A stretch of 64,000 nt of DNA from Lytechinus pictus (GCF_037042905.1 NW_026974140.1:18960001-19024000), one strand, 5' to 3'; numbered from the stretch's first letter, positions 33,116 through 45,357 are shown. The notes: generated by a model from the sequence alone, not told the origin. Translations and numbers: made by a program.

Positions 33116-36100
33116 CTGGACGAGAAAAAAAAAGATATATAAAAAAATCACTGGAACACCTAATGTATTGAATACCCTAATCACATAACGTTCCGTTTAG
33201 TAGATTATCATGCAATTTTCCCTATATTTTCCTATTTTATATTTCATTTAGCTATGATTTATTAATTTATAATAACTTCAGAAAAGCTGGATTTAAATCT
33301 AAATCTTGGAGATTAGAATAAAAAAGGCTGAAACATTACAATTTAAATCTTTTGAGATTTACAAATAAATCTTTTAATTGGAATCAAATCAAATCCACAG
33401 TTCGACTGATTATTACCCACACCCAATCAGGATTCATTTTAAATCCCGAGTAATAGTCTATATTTGTATGGGTACTTGATAACATTAAATCATATGACTA
33501 CGTAATACATATGATGCGTATTTGATAACAAATAAACAATTCTATAACATTACTGTAAGTTGAATTCATCTGAACCGATTCTAAATAAATTCAGATCTAC
33601 TGTTAATAGGGACCAATCAGATTTTATTTGAAATCTGAAGATGTATGTTTTTTATCTAATCTCAGATAGTTTAAATCCAAATTGCTCTTCGATTTAAAAA
33701 TAGATTTTAGATATTCATATACAATCCAGTGTATCTTGATTGATTTGATTTTTAATCCATGCCATTTGGGGTGAATATATTTGCAGTCTGTTACCTGTCT
33801 GGTTGATTTTCTCTCGATCTGCTTCCTTTGTGAGTAGATGAATCAGAGACCATTTAGCTCCACACTTCAAGAGGATCTTATCAATGCGCTATACAAAACA
33901 GAAATAGTAATAAAAAATGAAAGAAATATAAGTATCATTTATTTTTTTCATATTCAAGTGAATCTACGTTAACGTGAGTTGATTCAATTGAAATACAAAT
34001 CATTATTAAATATTATCGTCATCACAAATATTGATAACAAAATAAAAACAAATATTAGTATGATATTTCTTCATATGCAAGTGTACTTGCACCATATTAT
34101 GTGAGATGCCACATCATAAATCGGTAGTAAAGAGCCAAATATTTATGGGGGCCAGACATGGAGTATGGGGGCAAAATTCGACAAAATTGCTAGCGAGCGA
34201 AGTGGGCTAGAAATCATGTTCATACAAAAATCGATTTGGGAATAGATTTTAATATAATGATATCCCAAAAGAAAGATATCATATTTCAACCTTTTCATTG
34301 CATTTTCTTTCCCTTTCCCCCTTTTTTTTCGGTATAGAAACATTTTTGGGGTCCCAAAGCCCCTCTCCCATCTATTATACGCCAGTAATATAAATTATCA
34401 AGCGTCTTGAAAAATCTTATAAACGAATAACAGTAGTCAATTTACACAGTAAATTATGACTGATTGCCAAATAAAAACACATTAAGAGCAGAAGAAGAAG
34501 AATAGACCGGAAATCTGATGACAGAGGAACCCGTTTCTTAAAGTAGATCATTAAGATTTGATCACTTGTAGACAGACACCTGTCAATATATCGGATCTTG
34601 AATGACATGACATGTGCTCTTCGACACGGTTGGTGGGAGGGGCGATCTTCCAATACAGTGGCGAGGGCACAAAGAATTCCTTTCCTTTACTTTTTAAAAA
34701 TGAAACTACCTACTTTATTAGGGAAAGGGTGAGTGGGGTCGGATTCCTTTTCTAAAATTCCAACATATTCAATTGGTTGGAGAGCTGGCACTAAATTGAA
34801 TTATTATGCTACTTTTTTGTCGCCGAGAGCAGTAGCAATTATTCACAGACAGAATTGTCTTTTTTCTTTGGGGGGGGGGGGGGGGTAGGGGAGGGGGTCT
34901 TTATCGCAGTTCCTTTTTTTTTACTCCTGAAAAATCATATTTATAAAAAGTAAGACCAAACGACCTTATCTATCTTGTAGGGTCGATGCACATATATTAA
35001 ATGCGATTAATGTTAAACTGGTCATGACTTCCTGTGTTAAAAGTCTTGAACTCCCCGATACTGAAATCTTCCTTAACCCCTATAACCTCGCGATAACCAA
35101 CCAATTACATTACTACATGAACGTTATGAACATGAAGCCCGTCAAAGGTCATGGGGGCAGATAAGGAATGTGCCTCCCTTTTTGAGTACCTTATATATTT
35201 GTTTTTTGCTATAAATATCCAAACGGGGAAAATGATTCTCGTGAGTTATGATAAACATTATGTTCTTTATTTTGCTTGTTATTTTGTTCAGTGCCCCACC
35301 CCTTTAGGTAAATCATGGATACGCCTCTGAAGATTAATGTGATGTTCTTGACAGCATTTCATGAATTTTCACTGACAAATGTTATAAGCTACTAAAATGC
35401 TTGCATCTCATTCGCTGGGAGCAAAATTTTCAGTGAAAATCACCGACAAATGAAACGCACCCATGGTATTGAGTGATGATCGGGGTAGCAGAACATGCCA
35501 GCATGGCTTCCGTTTAGACAGCGATATTACAGGTGAAGAGAGATAGGAGAGACAGAAATAGATTCTTAAAATCTCAGGAGACTTTGGGGGTAACCTGCCA
35601 ACGTGGCGTACCGGTTACTACCGGTAAAAACCTGCACTCAGACCTTTCCATTTGTCTACTTTCAACCATTTTGAAAATTTAATGAAGATTTTTTCTTCTT
35701 CAGATGATCACATTAATTCATTGAATTCCGTGGTCACCTTCCTTCTTCTGATTCTTTGTTGTGCGCGTGTGTGTGTGTGTTTAATAAAACACATTTTACT
35801 CGTTTAATTTAATGTTAAGACATATCAACTAAATTTTGTAGTATTGTCATTTATGTATTATGCGTGTATTTACTAAACATCTTTACCTCTTTTTTGCATA
35901 AAATCTCTATTATGTACTTAATAATTACTTATTCGATTTTACTAAGTTAAAACAAAGTAGTTCTATCTACCACCTCCTATTCTATAAAATTATTTTGGAC
36001 CTTGCCCCATTCACACACATCTTGTACCAAGTTGATTCGTGTGAAAATGTCAAGGAAGATAAGGTATGGAATAATATAGATGAAAAAATTAGTTGCTGAT

Positions 36101-38637
36101 ATTGGTTAAAACCATGCTATCCATTTAATTTTGATGAAAAAAGAGATGGCATATTGGGTTAAAGTAATACCTTGATGATGTTTCTGAAATGGATTTCATC
36201 GTCCATGAGTTGTCTGGCCATTGCCCACCACTGCGATCCCATTCCAGAGAAGACAAAAACCAATCGATGAACAGACAGGTGTGCCTCTGGAGCTTTTCCT
36301 TCAATGACATTGTAGGACACCCTTGGATCTTGGTCTAGCTTCAATCGCACTTGTTCCGTTGCATCTCTTGGTGATCTTGCGATGATACCCATTCGAAACT
36401 GATGGTGTGTGCACCGAACAGCTGCAGTATACAAGGCATTGTTGTAAGATCTTGTGTCATTCCCGATCACTTCACTAAGGTAATTTCCCCATTCTTCCAG
36501 ATGTTGCTTGAGGGCGTCCTTGCTAGCAGCCGACACAAACAGAATCGACGGTTTCCCAGAGTCTCTTTCATTTGAACCGTGATGTGAGTACGAACGTTCA
36601 TTCCGGCTATTTCCTTGCTGATATCCTTCAAGTACAATGTGGGCATTGGCTCCACCGAACCCAAAAGAGCTACACCCCACAAGCCTCTTCGTAGACTTTG
36701 GCCATCGCGTTAGTTCACCAGGGACTCGAATGTTCAGATTTTCAAAATCTACACTTTCATTCCCTGATCTAAAGTGAACCACCTTTGGAATCTGTTCATG
36801 ATACAAACACAACGCTGACTTGATAACACCAGCGATACCAGCCGCACCTTCTGAATGTCCAAAGTTCGATTTCACAGATCCTATATAAAGTGGCGGTTGT
36901 TCTACTTTACGATTCAGTCCCATGGCTTCTCCTATAGCACTAGCTTCGGTGCGGTCACCAATCTGTGTACCTGTTCCATGTGCTTCTACATAAACCACTT
37001 CCTCAGGAGAAGTGTTAGCATTCTTATAGGCAGTTTCAATAAGTGATACCTGTCCATCGTAGCTTGGTAATGCAATACCAGGGGTACGGCCATCATTGGC
37101 GATAGCTCCACCACGGATCACACCGTAGATTCTATCACCATCATCTATGGCACGTTGCAGGGGTTTAAGGATGACTGCTCCTACACCCTCACCTCGAGCG
37201 TATCCATCAGCTGACTTATCAAAGCTTTTACACTTGCCATCAGGTGACAGCATCCCAGCCTGACAAAATCCGATGCTGGTGATAGGAAGCAAGGAAACGT
37301 TGACACCACCTGCTACAGCCATTTCACATTGTCCATTCTTCAAAGCTTCACAGGCCAGATAGACGGAATACAAGGATGAAGAACAAGCCGTGTCCACAGT
37401 GAAACTTGGCCCGCGAAAATCGAACTCGTAGGAGACTCTGTTCGCCGTCATACACGAGTTGGTTCCAGAATTGGTATACTGATTGATGTTGTCATTGGGC
37501 ATGCCAATGAGTACCCCATACTCACTGGCAGTCACTCCCATGTAGACACCGGTCTTAGACCCTCTTGCAGTATGAGCTGGGATTCCTGCGTCCTGGAGCG
37601 ATTCCCAGACTACCTCTAACAGCATACGGATCTGAGGATCCAAGTGATTAGCTTCCTCTATTAAATGGAATGATAAGAGAACAATTGAATGATGATTCAC
37701 ACGTTTGATACACTACTTTAATTAACGGAATGATTATTGGAAAATTGGTTGGGCAATAGTTTGGATTTCGCACATTTTCAGTCACATATCCATGTTTTTA
37801 TAATGTTTTTGAAATCAGGGCTGAGAGTGACCAAAATAAATTAAAAGTAGCTGTTGTCAAGTTGTCAAATTGGAGAAAAAGAGAAGAACCTGAAATCAGC
37901 TTTAGATGTGAACTTTCATACTCCCCAAGATGACATTATTTGACAATGTTTGCATTATTGACATTGTTCCACTGTTTTATATCCCTCTGTTACATAATTT
38001 CTGAAAGCCCCCCCCCCCTCCTTATTATGTAAATAATCATTTTATAATTTTAATTTCACAAAATGTAATGACACAAAATAATTGGGAAAATGAACAAAGT
38101 GTGCTTAGCAAAATATACATTACATTTTAGAAAGAATTTCAACAATAGTTCGATGATGATTTATACTGGTTCATTTTTAAATGATTTGATTTTGGGCATT
38201 AATATAATATGTTTACCGGGTGATATCCTGAAGAACTGTCGATCGAAATGCTCTGGATTCTGTGATAGGTATCCCGCACATTTGTTGTACATCTTTCCTT
38301 GAATCTTGCTTCCTGGGAAGAGGAAGAAAGACGAATCAAAGCGATCACTGGGTGGCTGCGTCGTACAATCCATTCCCTTGGCCAACATCTCCCAGAACTT
38401 GCGGACACCGTTAATGCCGTTGGCGTAACGGCAACCGATGCCGACGATGGCGACCTTCTTCTCAATGGGCATGGTTGGGTCATCGATGGTGCTCATGTTG
38501 CCGGGTTTGTACTTCTTTCCTGTTATCTCCTGTGAGACGGTCTTGGTAAGACGTGCTCCTCGTGAGAGTGAGAAGGCACCACGGAAAGTACCTGATCGGC
38601 TTCGGCCTCCTGTAGCTCCCTTCCAACTTTCGTCCAT
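27300..38637 (-). CDS. Type I iterative polyketide synthase (KS-AT-DH-pseudoKR-ER-like-KR-ACP-TE)
   Basis: Four coding exons join exactly in frame (38217-38637, 36171-37657, 33795-33888, 27300-33115) to 7818 nt and 2605 residues. KS (about 60-485): Cys232 in DTACSSS, His367 in EAHGTGT, His408 in SNFGHSE. AT (about 605-920): Ser699 in GHSVGE and NAFHS (His804), closest to the malonyl-CoA type. DH: His1027 in DHKLQGNIVIP and Asp1206 in HPALFD. A structural pseudoKR lies near 1340-1540. The ER-like domain (about 1560-1875) lacks the glycine-rich NADPH loop. KR: TGGSKGFG at 1910-1917, Tyr2055 and Asn2059. ACP: Ser2224 in LGLDSHMS. TE: Ser2377 in GHSLGG, Asp2503, His2533. A Pro-rich tail ends the chain. 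No methyltransferase is seen. It is a cytosolic, iterative enzyme using malonyl-CoA and NADPH. In sea urchins the family makes pigment precursors (pks1) or acts in skeletogenic cells (pks2); the paralogue is undecided. Confidence 0.95.
33116..33794 (-). other. PKS intron 4
   Basis: GT-AG intron of 679 bp. It is rich in GATTTAAATC-like words (33285-33750), perhaps an old inverted-repeat element. No exon is seen. Confidence 0.8.
33795..33888 (-). CDS. PKS exon 4 (residues 637-667, AT)
   Basis: A 94-nt exon between acceptor CTGTTTTGTATAG and donor GTAACA. It encodes RIDKILLKCGAKWSLIHLLT and KEADREKINQT, and restores frame between the KS exon and the large exon. Confidence 0.93.
33889..36170 (-). 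other. PKS intron 3
   Basis: GT-AG intron of 2282 bp. It includes a G run (34869-34886), fragments in hAT-like style (CAGTGGCGAGG at about 34657 and ATACGCCTCTG at about 35320, without matching target duplications) and a GT microsatellite at 35767-35780. No exon is seen. Confidence 0.75.
36171..37657 (-). CDS. PKS exon 3 (residues 141-636: rest of KS and start of AT)
   Basis: The acceptor TTTAATAG joins to give ISPEEANHLDPQIR, the normal KS spacing. The donor is GTATTA after ATCATCAAG. It carries the whole KS active site and the AT start FVFSGMGSQW. Confidence 0.95.
37658..38216 (-). other. PKS intron 2
   Basis: GT-AG intron of 559 bp with a C run at 38009-38018 and no other content recognised. 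Confidence 0.85.
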
Positions 38638-38668
38638 ATCTCAAGGTGACAAACAAGAGAAAGTTAAT
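38217..38668 (-). CDS. PKS exon 2 (first coding exon, residues 1-140)
   Basis: A strong acceptor, CCTTCTTTCTTCTCAG, precedes 38668, leaving 31 nt of 5' UTR before ATG at 38637-38635. An in-frame TGA two codons upstream fixes the start. The donor is CACCCG followed by GTAAAC. It encodes a Ser/Arg-rich lead and the KS N-terminus KKVAIVGIGCRYANGI. Confidence 0.9.
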
Positions 38669-39240
38669 CTGAGAAGAAAGAAGGCAAGAATATAAACGTT
38701 CATCAGTTAATTTATTCAGCATACATATAAATGGTCTGCGGACTAAATATTTCAGACAGATAATTACAGGAGTGAGATGACACATGAAAGGAAATGGAAT
38801 ATATTGGGTGAGGTTTGTAGTTATTGCCAAACAAAGAGGCCTATAATTTATGACAAGCTTCATTTCTACGTTATATCATATACCAAAATCAATAAAACTT
38901 GTTCGTGTTGCATTGTATATGCTACTGATGATAAATGTATATATTTGTAGTGGAAATATAGGTAACTGGAATTAAATTGGCTTTACATTGAAGTAAAATC
39001 GTGTGTTGCAAAAGTGCAACTTTTTCGAGGATGTTGCTCTATCTTTCCTGCGATGTTTCTTGTCTGAGGTTGGATATGACTGCGGGGTACAGACGTACCG
39101 TGACTGTCATGGGCTCAAAACAGTTAAACATTCATTTCCGCTTGGACTGATGATGATATAGATCGTTCTCATCTGTGATCTTTTGTGTCTTTTGAGATTG
39201 CAACATGTCTGCGTATTTAAGGTCTACTGTGGATGAGTAG

Positions 39241-39315
39241 GTGTCATGGTCGAGTGGTCTACGAAGCCTCATTTGACACATAAAGGTCAGAGGTTCGATC
39301 ACATGCACGATTTCC
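39241..39315 (+). repeat. tRNA-derived SINE head, copy A
   Basis: An A-box-like TGGTCGAGTGGTCT and a B-box-like GAGGTTCGATCAC lie at tRNA-like spacing. The sequence is too degenerate to fold as a working tRNA. Confidence 0.65.
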
Positions 39316-40515
39316 TTGCCCTCAGTAAGGCATTTTATAATTTACATTACTTTCATAGTTGATACAAACCTGCGCTTGTGTTTTGAAAATAATAATAATG
39401 GTGGTTTTTAAAGAATTTGACTGGATAAGAAGGTCGGTATGGCCCTAATGATGATAATTGTATTTGATGATATTGAAAATTACATTGCCGATGTTATTGA
39501 TGATACTTAATAAAAGCATGGCTACCATATCATGCTCTGCTATACAGTGATTTCTTATTTACTACACCTGGGTGGAGAGTGGCAATGACGGAAGTGCGGT
39601 GTGGAATTTGAACCCCCAAACCTTAATTAGAACGCCAAAGAATTTTTAGCAATGTCATAATAATTAATGTTGTTTCATAATTATTGCGTTTAACATTAAT
39701 GTCAGTCGTATATGACTTCAGCAATGTTAACATATTTACATGTACTGTATGTTACAGACGAGGTAGGATAATTTGACCTTTACAACTAAAGAGTCGAGGA
39801 GTTGGCAGACCGAAAGCCTATGCCCCCTCATTTGACAAAGACTGACATAACCATTTCCGTCAGGGACTTAACACTGAAGCAGACTTGATGAAAGGACATG
39901 AACCCATTTCAATGAATTTCTTTTTCTATTTCAACGTATAGACCTACCTATCCCACTTTTAAAAAGAATAATAAAGAACACTTATTGGGTACGAAAGGAA
40001 CTGTCCAGAATTACCTGCCCCAATTTTTTTTTTAATATTTTTGTGAACCTGCCCCAAAAGTTAATAATCGCGTTTATTGATTATATCCCAAGTTTTAGTT
40101 GCCATTAAACAATACTGACGAAAGATAATTTCCTTAAACACTTCGGGTGGTATTATGATAATTAAACCTAGGGCTAACCTTATATAGTCTAAACTAGAAT
40201 TTAAACCACGTTTCTATTGAATACTGGCTTCATAGTGCTTCTTTCATATTCTTGGAAATTATTATGTAGCAATTAATTCATTAATTAAATTCATTATATT
40301 TTTCTATTTTCATATTCTTCCCAATTCACGATTTAATTAATTTTTGACACACTTTTGTAGCAGGATAAGCATAATTTTCAATTGGTGAACAAGTTGACAA
40401 CTGGCACTCCTTACAAGCGTGAACTAACCCGTGCAGGAGAAGTTGAAGTAAACCATGCTTCTATACCGCAGATGATTGCGGGTGCGCTCATCGTTATTAC
40501 AGTATGCATGGTATG

Positions 40516-40845
40516 CCACACCAAAGAAACCTACTCCAGACCGATCAAAGCTCTCACATTATTACCAATGCCACACCAAAGAAACCTACTCCAGACCGAT
40601 CAAAGCTCTCACATTATTACCAATGCCACACCAAAGAAACCTACTCCAGACCGATCAAAGCTCTCACATTATTACCAATGCCACACCAAAGAAACCTACT
40701 CCAGACCGATCAAAGCTCTCACATTATTACCAATGCCACACCAAAGAAACCTACTCCAGACCGATCAAAGCTCTTACATTATTACCAATGCCACACCAAA
40801 GAAACCTACTCCAGACCGATCAAAGCTCTCACATTATTACCAATG
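40516..40845 (+). repeat. Six-copy 55-bp tandem repeat
   Basis: Copies begin CCACACCAAAGAAACCTACT at 40516, 40571, 40626, 40681, 40736 and 40791. They are almost identical; copy 5 has one C-to-T change. The unit has no stop in any + strand frame, so all three frames are open across it, but no protein is implied. The unit is the left arm and centre of a hairpin element whose right arm (ATCGGTTGGTTTAGAGTTGG) follows at 40852. The duplicate copy near 41530 has one unit only. Confidence 0.97.
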
Positions 40846-41157
40846 TCATACAATCGGTTGGTTTAGAGTTGGTTTCATTGGTGTGTGACTGTAGCATAGA
40901 GATTATAGGCGTCTCAATAGGAAATAGTCGATTATTAATATTCAAAACATATCTGAGCATGTCATAATAGAATTACAGCCGTTCCTTATTTCATGAAGTT
41001 TGGTTATTACCAAATATGTCTCATACTCGTTTTGAAGCAGTACCCCCGATAAAAAAATGACGTTTGATTGCTCATATGTGATAGTTTGTGTCTTTTGAGA
41101 TAGCACCATGTCTGCGTATTCTAAGGTCTACCGTGGATGGATATAATGTAAGCAGAT

Positions 41158-41230
41158 GTCATGGTCGAGTGGTCTCTGAAGCCTGATTTGGCACATGAAG
41201 ATCAGGGGTTCGATCACATGCACGAATTCA
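41158..41230 (+). repeat. tRNA-derived SINE head, copy B
   Basis: The same phrase as 39241-39315 (ATGGTCGAGTGGTCT and GGGGTTCGATCACATG), with the same upstream and downstream neighbours, so it is a duplicated segment and not an independent insertion. Confidence 0.65.
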
Positions 41231-42240
41231 TTTCCCTGAAGTTCCTAAACAATGCATTTTATCATACATTATTGACATATTGATACCAACCCGTGCTTGT
41301 GTTTGAATAATAATATAGGGTATTATAGCCGACTAAGTCTAGTGGTTTATAAAGAATTACTTTTTGACAATTTTTGCAGCAGGATAATAATAGTTTTAAT
41401 TGGTGAATAAGTTGACAAGTGGCACTCAGCAAAAGTGTAGTCTAAGTTAACCCAGGTTTAACTAAACCATAGCTGTATACCACCTAACATCATAATGACA
41501 GTATATACCGGGAGTATTTATATTACAACCACACCGCGAAAACCATATCCAGACCGACTAAAGCTATGAGGTTATTTACAATAAAATATACCGTCGACCG
41601 GTTTTGGAGTCGGTTTCGTCGATGTGACTATAAAATAGAGATTATAGGCGTCTCAAAATAGGAAATAGTCGGTTATTTGATCAATCGTGAGACAACCGAT
41701 TAACTTCTTCAACTAGTCGGTAATATAAAACACATATCTAAACATGTTGTATCTGTTCCTTAATTCATGAAGTTTGGTTATTACCAAATACGTCTCATAC
41801 CTGCTATAAAAATGACGTCTGTTTGATATCTTTTAAATCACCTAAAAATCATTCTTTCCTGCGACTCATTCTTTTGAAACAAAGAACAGGAAAAGGACAT
41901 TTAATGCACGCTGGAAGTGGAGTATTTCGACAACCAAAGCTCGCCGATATGAGCTTGTTTTCTGTCCCTTTTCGTCAGTAACCAAACGACAGTTTATAAT
42001 TAGCACTGTCAATTGTTCATTGGGTGTGACAGCGGGAATGCTTATTAAATGTGACAATTCCTGTTTCTATCGTTAAGGTAGAGCACTATTATTCTTATGC
42101 TAATATTTTCTTTACACGCATAGTATCTAATTCAGTCCCACCTCCACCAACAAATTTTGTTGTTTAAAAACGATATTATTATTCTAGATTTTTTTTTTCG
42201 ATTTCCAAAGCGCTTGGATACTACACATTGAAATTTAGCG

Positions 42241-42330
42241 ATATCATCATCATCATCATCATTATTATTATTATCATCATCATTATTATCATTACTATCA
42301 TCATCATTATTACTACATGTGTTATTTTTT
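42241..42330. repeat. (ATC/ATT)n microsatellite
   Basis: TCA and TTA triplets run with little interruption. The 86-aa frame here is repeat translation. Confidence 0.95.
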
Positions 42331-44851
42331 TTTCATTATTATCAAATCTAAATGGGCAGAACCCGTACATGAGCATTCAAAGAAATCAAATCAATTGTGT
42401 TGGTTTTATGAAAATACTTTTTTCATCTAATAATTCAGCAAACATCATAGAGAATAAGGACGACGGCAAAATAACAACTTTGCTCTAAGAACATACAAAT
42501 GTTATTTGTTATTACTGGTTATTTATCTTTATGTTAGTATAGCTGTTGTATGTTTTGTTAATTAGCTTGAAAAATCACGTACTTTTGAAAAGTACACTGT
42601 TATCATGATTATACATGTACAAAATCAGTTCAAGTGAATTCTAAAACTTTCAAATCGTTAATGTGTGTGTGTGTGGGGGGGGGGGTTATGAATTTGTCAA
42701 TAATTGTTAATGAATTAGTAAAAATCATATAAGACTGAAAATTTTCATTTATTTCTTCTTATAGAGTATTGCAAAAACAAGTAACGAACAAACAAACAAT
42801 TTCTTTAATGGGGGTATGAACTTTTCCGAAACTTTTACTTCGTGTGTAATTAATTTTGTATATTGTATATTTGCATTCAGAGAATGTAAAATATGAAACG
42901 CTCCCCAAACAAGAAAAAAAAAACTCTTAGCCACCGCTATTCTATTTTTAAATTTGGCTATTCTATACATATATTCAAACCTATTTTATGAACCTGTCAT
43001 ACTCTGGCATCTTCACCATGTGGACCAAGACCGGCTTTCCTTCCACTAGAGTTAAAAGTTTCCTTAAATCAACTCAATCCAGATCCCTCTTAAACGGTCA
43101 TGTCAATCACTGATTTTAGAAAATGAGGGGGCGCCATACACAAATTTTCCCTTCTCATTTCTTTTTTTATATGATGGCGACACGGAATTAAATTATATTC
43201 TTATAAATAATCCCCAAACCATCAATGGTGGAAATGCTTATAATAATATTACAGAGTTTATTTACTTGGTTGCAATAGAAGGAGGGTGCCCCCAAGGAGG
43301 GTACCCCAAGACCCCCATGAACCTCCGCCATAAAGACTAGACAGACTAGTCGGAAGGGCTGATAAGATGTTTATATCGAGGGTTTTCTACTCCTCAGAGC
43401 ATGGTGAGTCGATATAAACGTTCCTCCTACGATCTTGATAGACATTGGCACATGCGCCCCTTCTCTCTCTCCCAGACAAGAATTATAAGCAACGTGTCAT
43501 TTTTTCTTCTTACATATATATCTAAAAGTCTGCTCAATGAAACATAAATGTTCAGCAGAACTTCATTCTTGAAAACCAGTCGTTTATTTGCTCCATTAAT
43601 TTTATTTTCACTGTAGTATACTCTTCAATTAAATCTTTACAAAAAGGTGTATTCATTTTTTGAACAAACAATTTCAACTATTAATTCATAACCAACCTAA
43701 TGATCAACATCCACAATTTTCTGAGTAAAAGATAACGAAAAAAAGTTTTAAGGAAAACAACTACAGGGGTCGAGAAATGGTTTTGAAAGAGGGGGTTAGC
43801 TGTAAGTGTGTGTGGGTGTGGGGGATTGACCCTGCAAAAGTCACGAGATTATCATTTGTACGTTAATGTACACGTGTACTGAAAAAGAAAAGAATATGGG
43901 GGCGGGGGCTATGGGGGCTCAGTGCCCCGGCACTAAAGGGACAATGGGCTTTCAAATTGGGAGGGTGGATGTTTGAGAAAACCTGTTAAAGAAATGAGAA
44001 ATAATACGTAACACCTGGCAGAGCTACGTCGCTACGATTTTTTTGTACCTTTATATTTTAATGAGTATGAGGTGAGAATCGCCAACTTAAAACAAAATCA
44101 TGATCATAATGATGGTGATTATTGACGGGTATAATGAGAGGTTGGTCTGACTAAATCTATCTCTGGCCATTTCGTTTTAATTCCATGTAAAGGAATGTCC
44201 GATGTGATGTGGAATGAAATATTCTCAATTCGTAATTGCCATTCCATCAATATGTATGATAATAAAAAACTAGTCATCATTCATGTTTGGAAGAAGAATG
44301 TTTAAAAGGCTATAATCAATACAAATCTATTGATCCATATTTTCTACTAAAGAGAGATTAAGATAGAAAGGCGCTATCAAGATTTTACCACAGATTATTT
44401 CTTTTTCCGGGCTAGACCCCTAAAACTTTAGGCTAGAATTCTCAGATAGATTAACTTTACCCATGGGTTAAATCGCTACCTCTGACGTCATGGATTAAAG
44501 TTATCCTCTTTCATAGAGCTCGGGAAATTTCTCTAAATGACAATGCATAATCAATAATCAACTTTCAAAAACTCTCTTTTTGAAGAATAACACGCCATTG
44601 AACGTGTTCGATTCTCTTGATACTTTAAAAATCTATCATAATTATTTTTAATGAGCTAAAAAGTTTTGTCCGTAAACTGTTTTTTTTAAATAATAATCTG
44701 AAAGAAGACGTGGTCCAATATGAAAAGGAAAGAGACAATGACACACTTTATCTAAATAAAGTACGAATTTACGTTTGACGGGGTTATTGTTAGATAGACA
44801 GATGAGGGATAAATCAATGCTCTTCCATTGAAATAGAAGGAAAGTACTTAC

Positions 44852-45329
44852 GATTTCTTGATAACTTCATTCTCGTGGGTGAAGTGTCCAAATAGCTACC
44901 CGCACCAATGGTCGAGGATCAAGGATTCGATTTTAAGACGAAGTCTCAAAGAACTGCCACAAAAGTATCCTGATCGTCAGGGTCCAAATTTAAGTTAGAG
45001 AACGTTGATCTCTAAAGTTTCCCAAGATGAATTGATATCACAGATTCTTATCGAAACTCTGGAAAGTGACAAAAGTGCTTCTCTGTCATAAAGATGAGGT
45101 ATTCTTCAACTAGTAAGAGCCTCGGTTGAAACTTTTGTCAAGATGAGTGGAAAATGGCGATCCTCCTATAAGCATGTGTGCGTTTCCTCATAATGGTTCA
45201 AGATGTCCGCTACACGTCTGCTCCACACACTAACACTTCTGGCCTATTTAAAGCACACCTTAACAGACAAAAAACTTCCAGCGAACCAAAAGCGTCCATC
45301 TAGTTCTGTCGAGAAGTAATTCAGCAAAT
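44852..45329 (-). other. Predicted noncoding first exon of the PKS gene
   Basis: On the - strand, a TATATAAA box is followed 28 nt later by the initiator TCATTT. About 480 nt without a long reading frame then ends AAGAAATC with the strong donor GTAAGTAC. The orientation matches the PKS, whose first coding exon begins with a good acceptor and only 31 nt of 5' UTR, so it needs an upstream exon. A short upstream reading frame of 29 codons starts at an ATG about 45 nt into the exon (ATGGACGCTTTT). The link to the PKS is inference; a different - strand transcript is possible. Confidence 0.5.
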
Positions 45330-45357
45330 GAGAGCGTCCGATAGAATGGTTTATATA
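45324..45357 (-). promoter_or_regulatory. TATA box and initiator
   Basis: TATATAAA occupies 45357-45350 on the - strand. TCATTT, a match to the animal initiator pattern TCAKTY, places the likely start at A45329, 28 nt downstream of the first T. Confidence 0.55.

Larger units (their letters stand above)
39170..41800 (+). repeat. Segmental tandem duplication (two diverged copies)
   Basis: Shared landmarks in the same order: GTGTCTTTTGAGATTGCAAC / GTGTCTTTTGAGATAGCACC (39186, 41091); the SINE head; TTCAATTGGTGAACAAGTTG / TTTAATTGGTGAATAAGTTG (40377, 41394); the hairpin element; GAGATTATAGGCGTCTCAA (40899, 41637); CATGAAGTTTGGTTATTACC (40993, 41767). Copy A is longer, partly because of the 55-bp expansion. 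Confidence 0.8.
38669..44851 (-). other. Probable PKS intron 1, repeat-rich
   Basis: If the noncoding exon at 44852-45329 is joined to 38668, this 6.2-kb stretch is intron 1, with donor GTAAGTAC and acceptor TTCTTTCTTCTCAG. It holds two copies of a segmental duplication (39170-41040 and 41085-41800), two SINE heads, the 55-bp array and a TCA/TTA microsatellite. The part 42330-44840 contains no recognised gene. Confidence 0.5.

Noticed and set aside
34657-35332. Possible hAT element with CAGTGGCGAGG and ATACGCCTCTG ends
   Set aside because: The 8-bp flanks do not match, so the two ends may belong to different broken elements.
40382-40967. Three overlapping open frames with repeated KKPTPDRSKLSHYYQ-like peptides
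   Set aside because: They come from the stop-free 55-bp repeat read in all three frames; flanks have no coding signal.
42978-43070. Short - strand peptide-like stretch (GKPVLVHMVKMPEYDRF)
   Set aside because: Only about 30 codons between stops and no family recognised; could be a chance or a gene relic.
44895-44905. ACCCGCAC resembling a Gcm-type site in the predicted PKS leader
   Set aside because: One base off the remembered consensus and a single short match is expected by chance.
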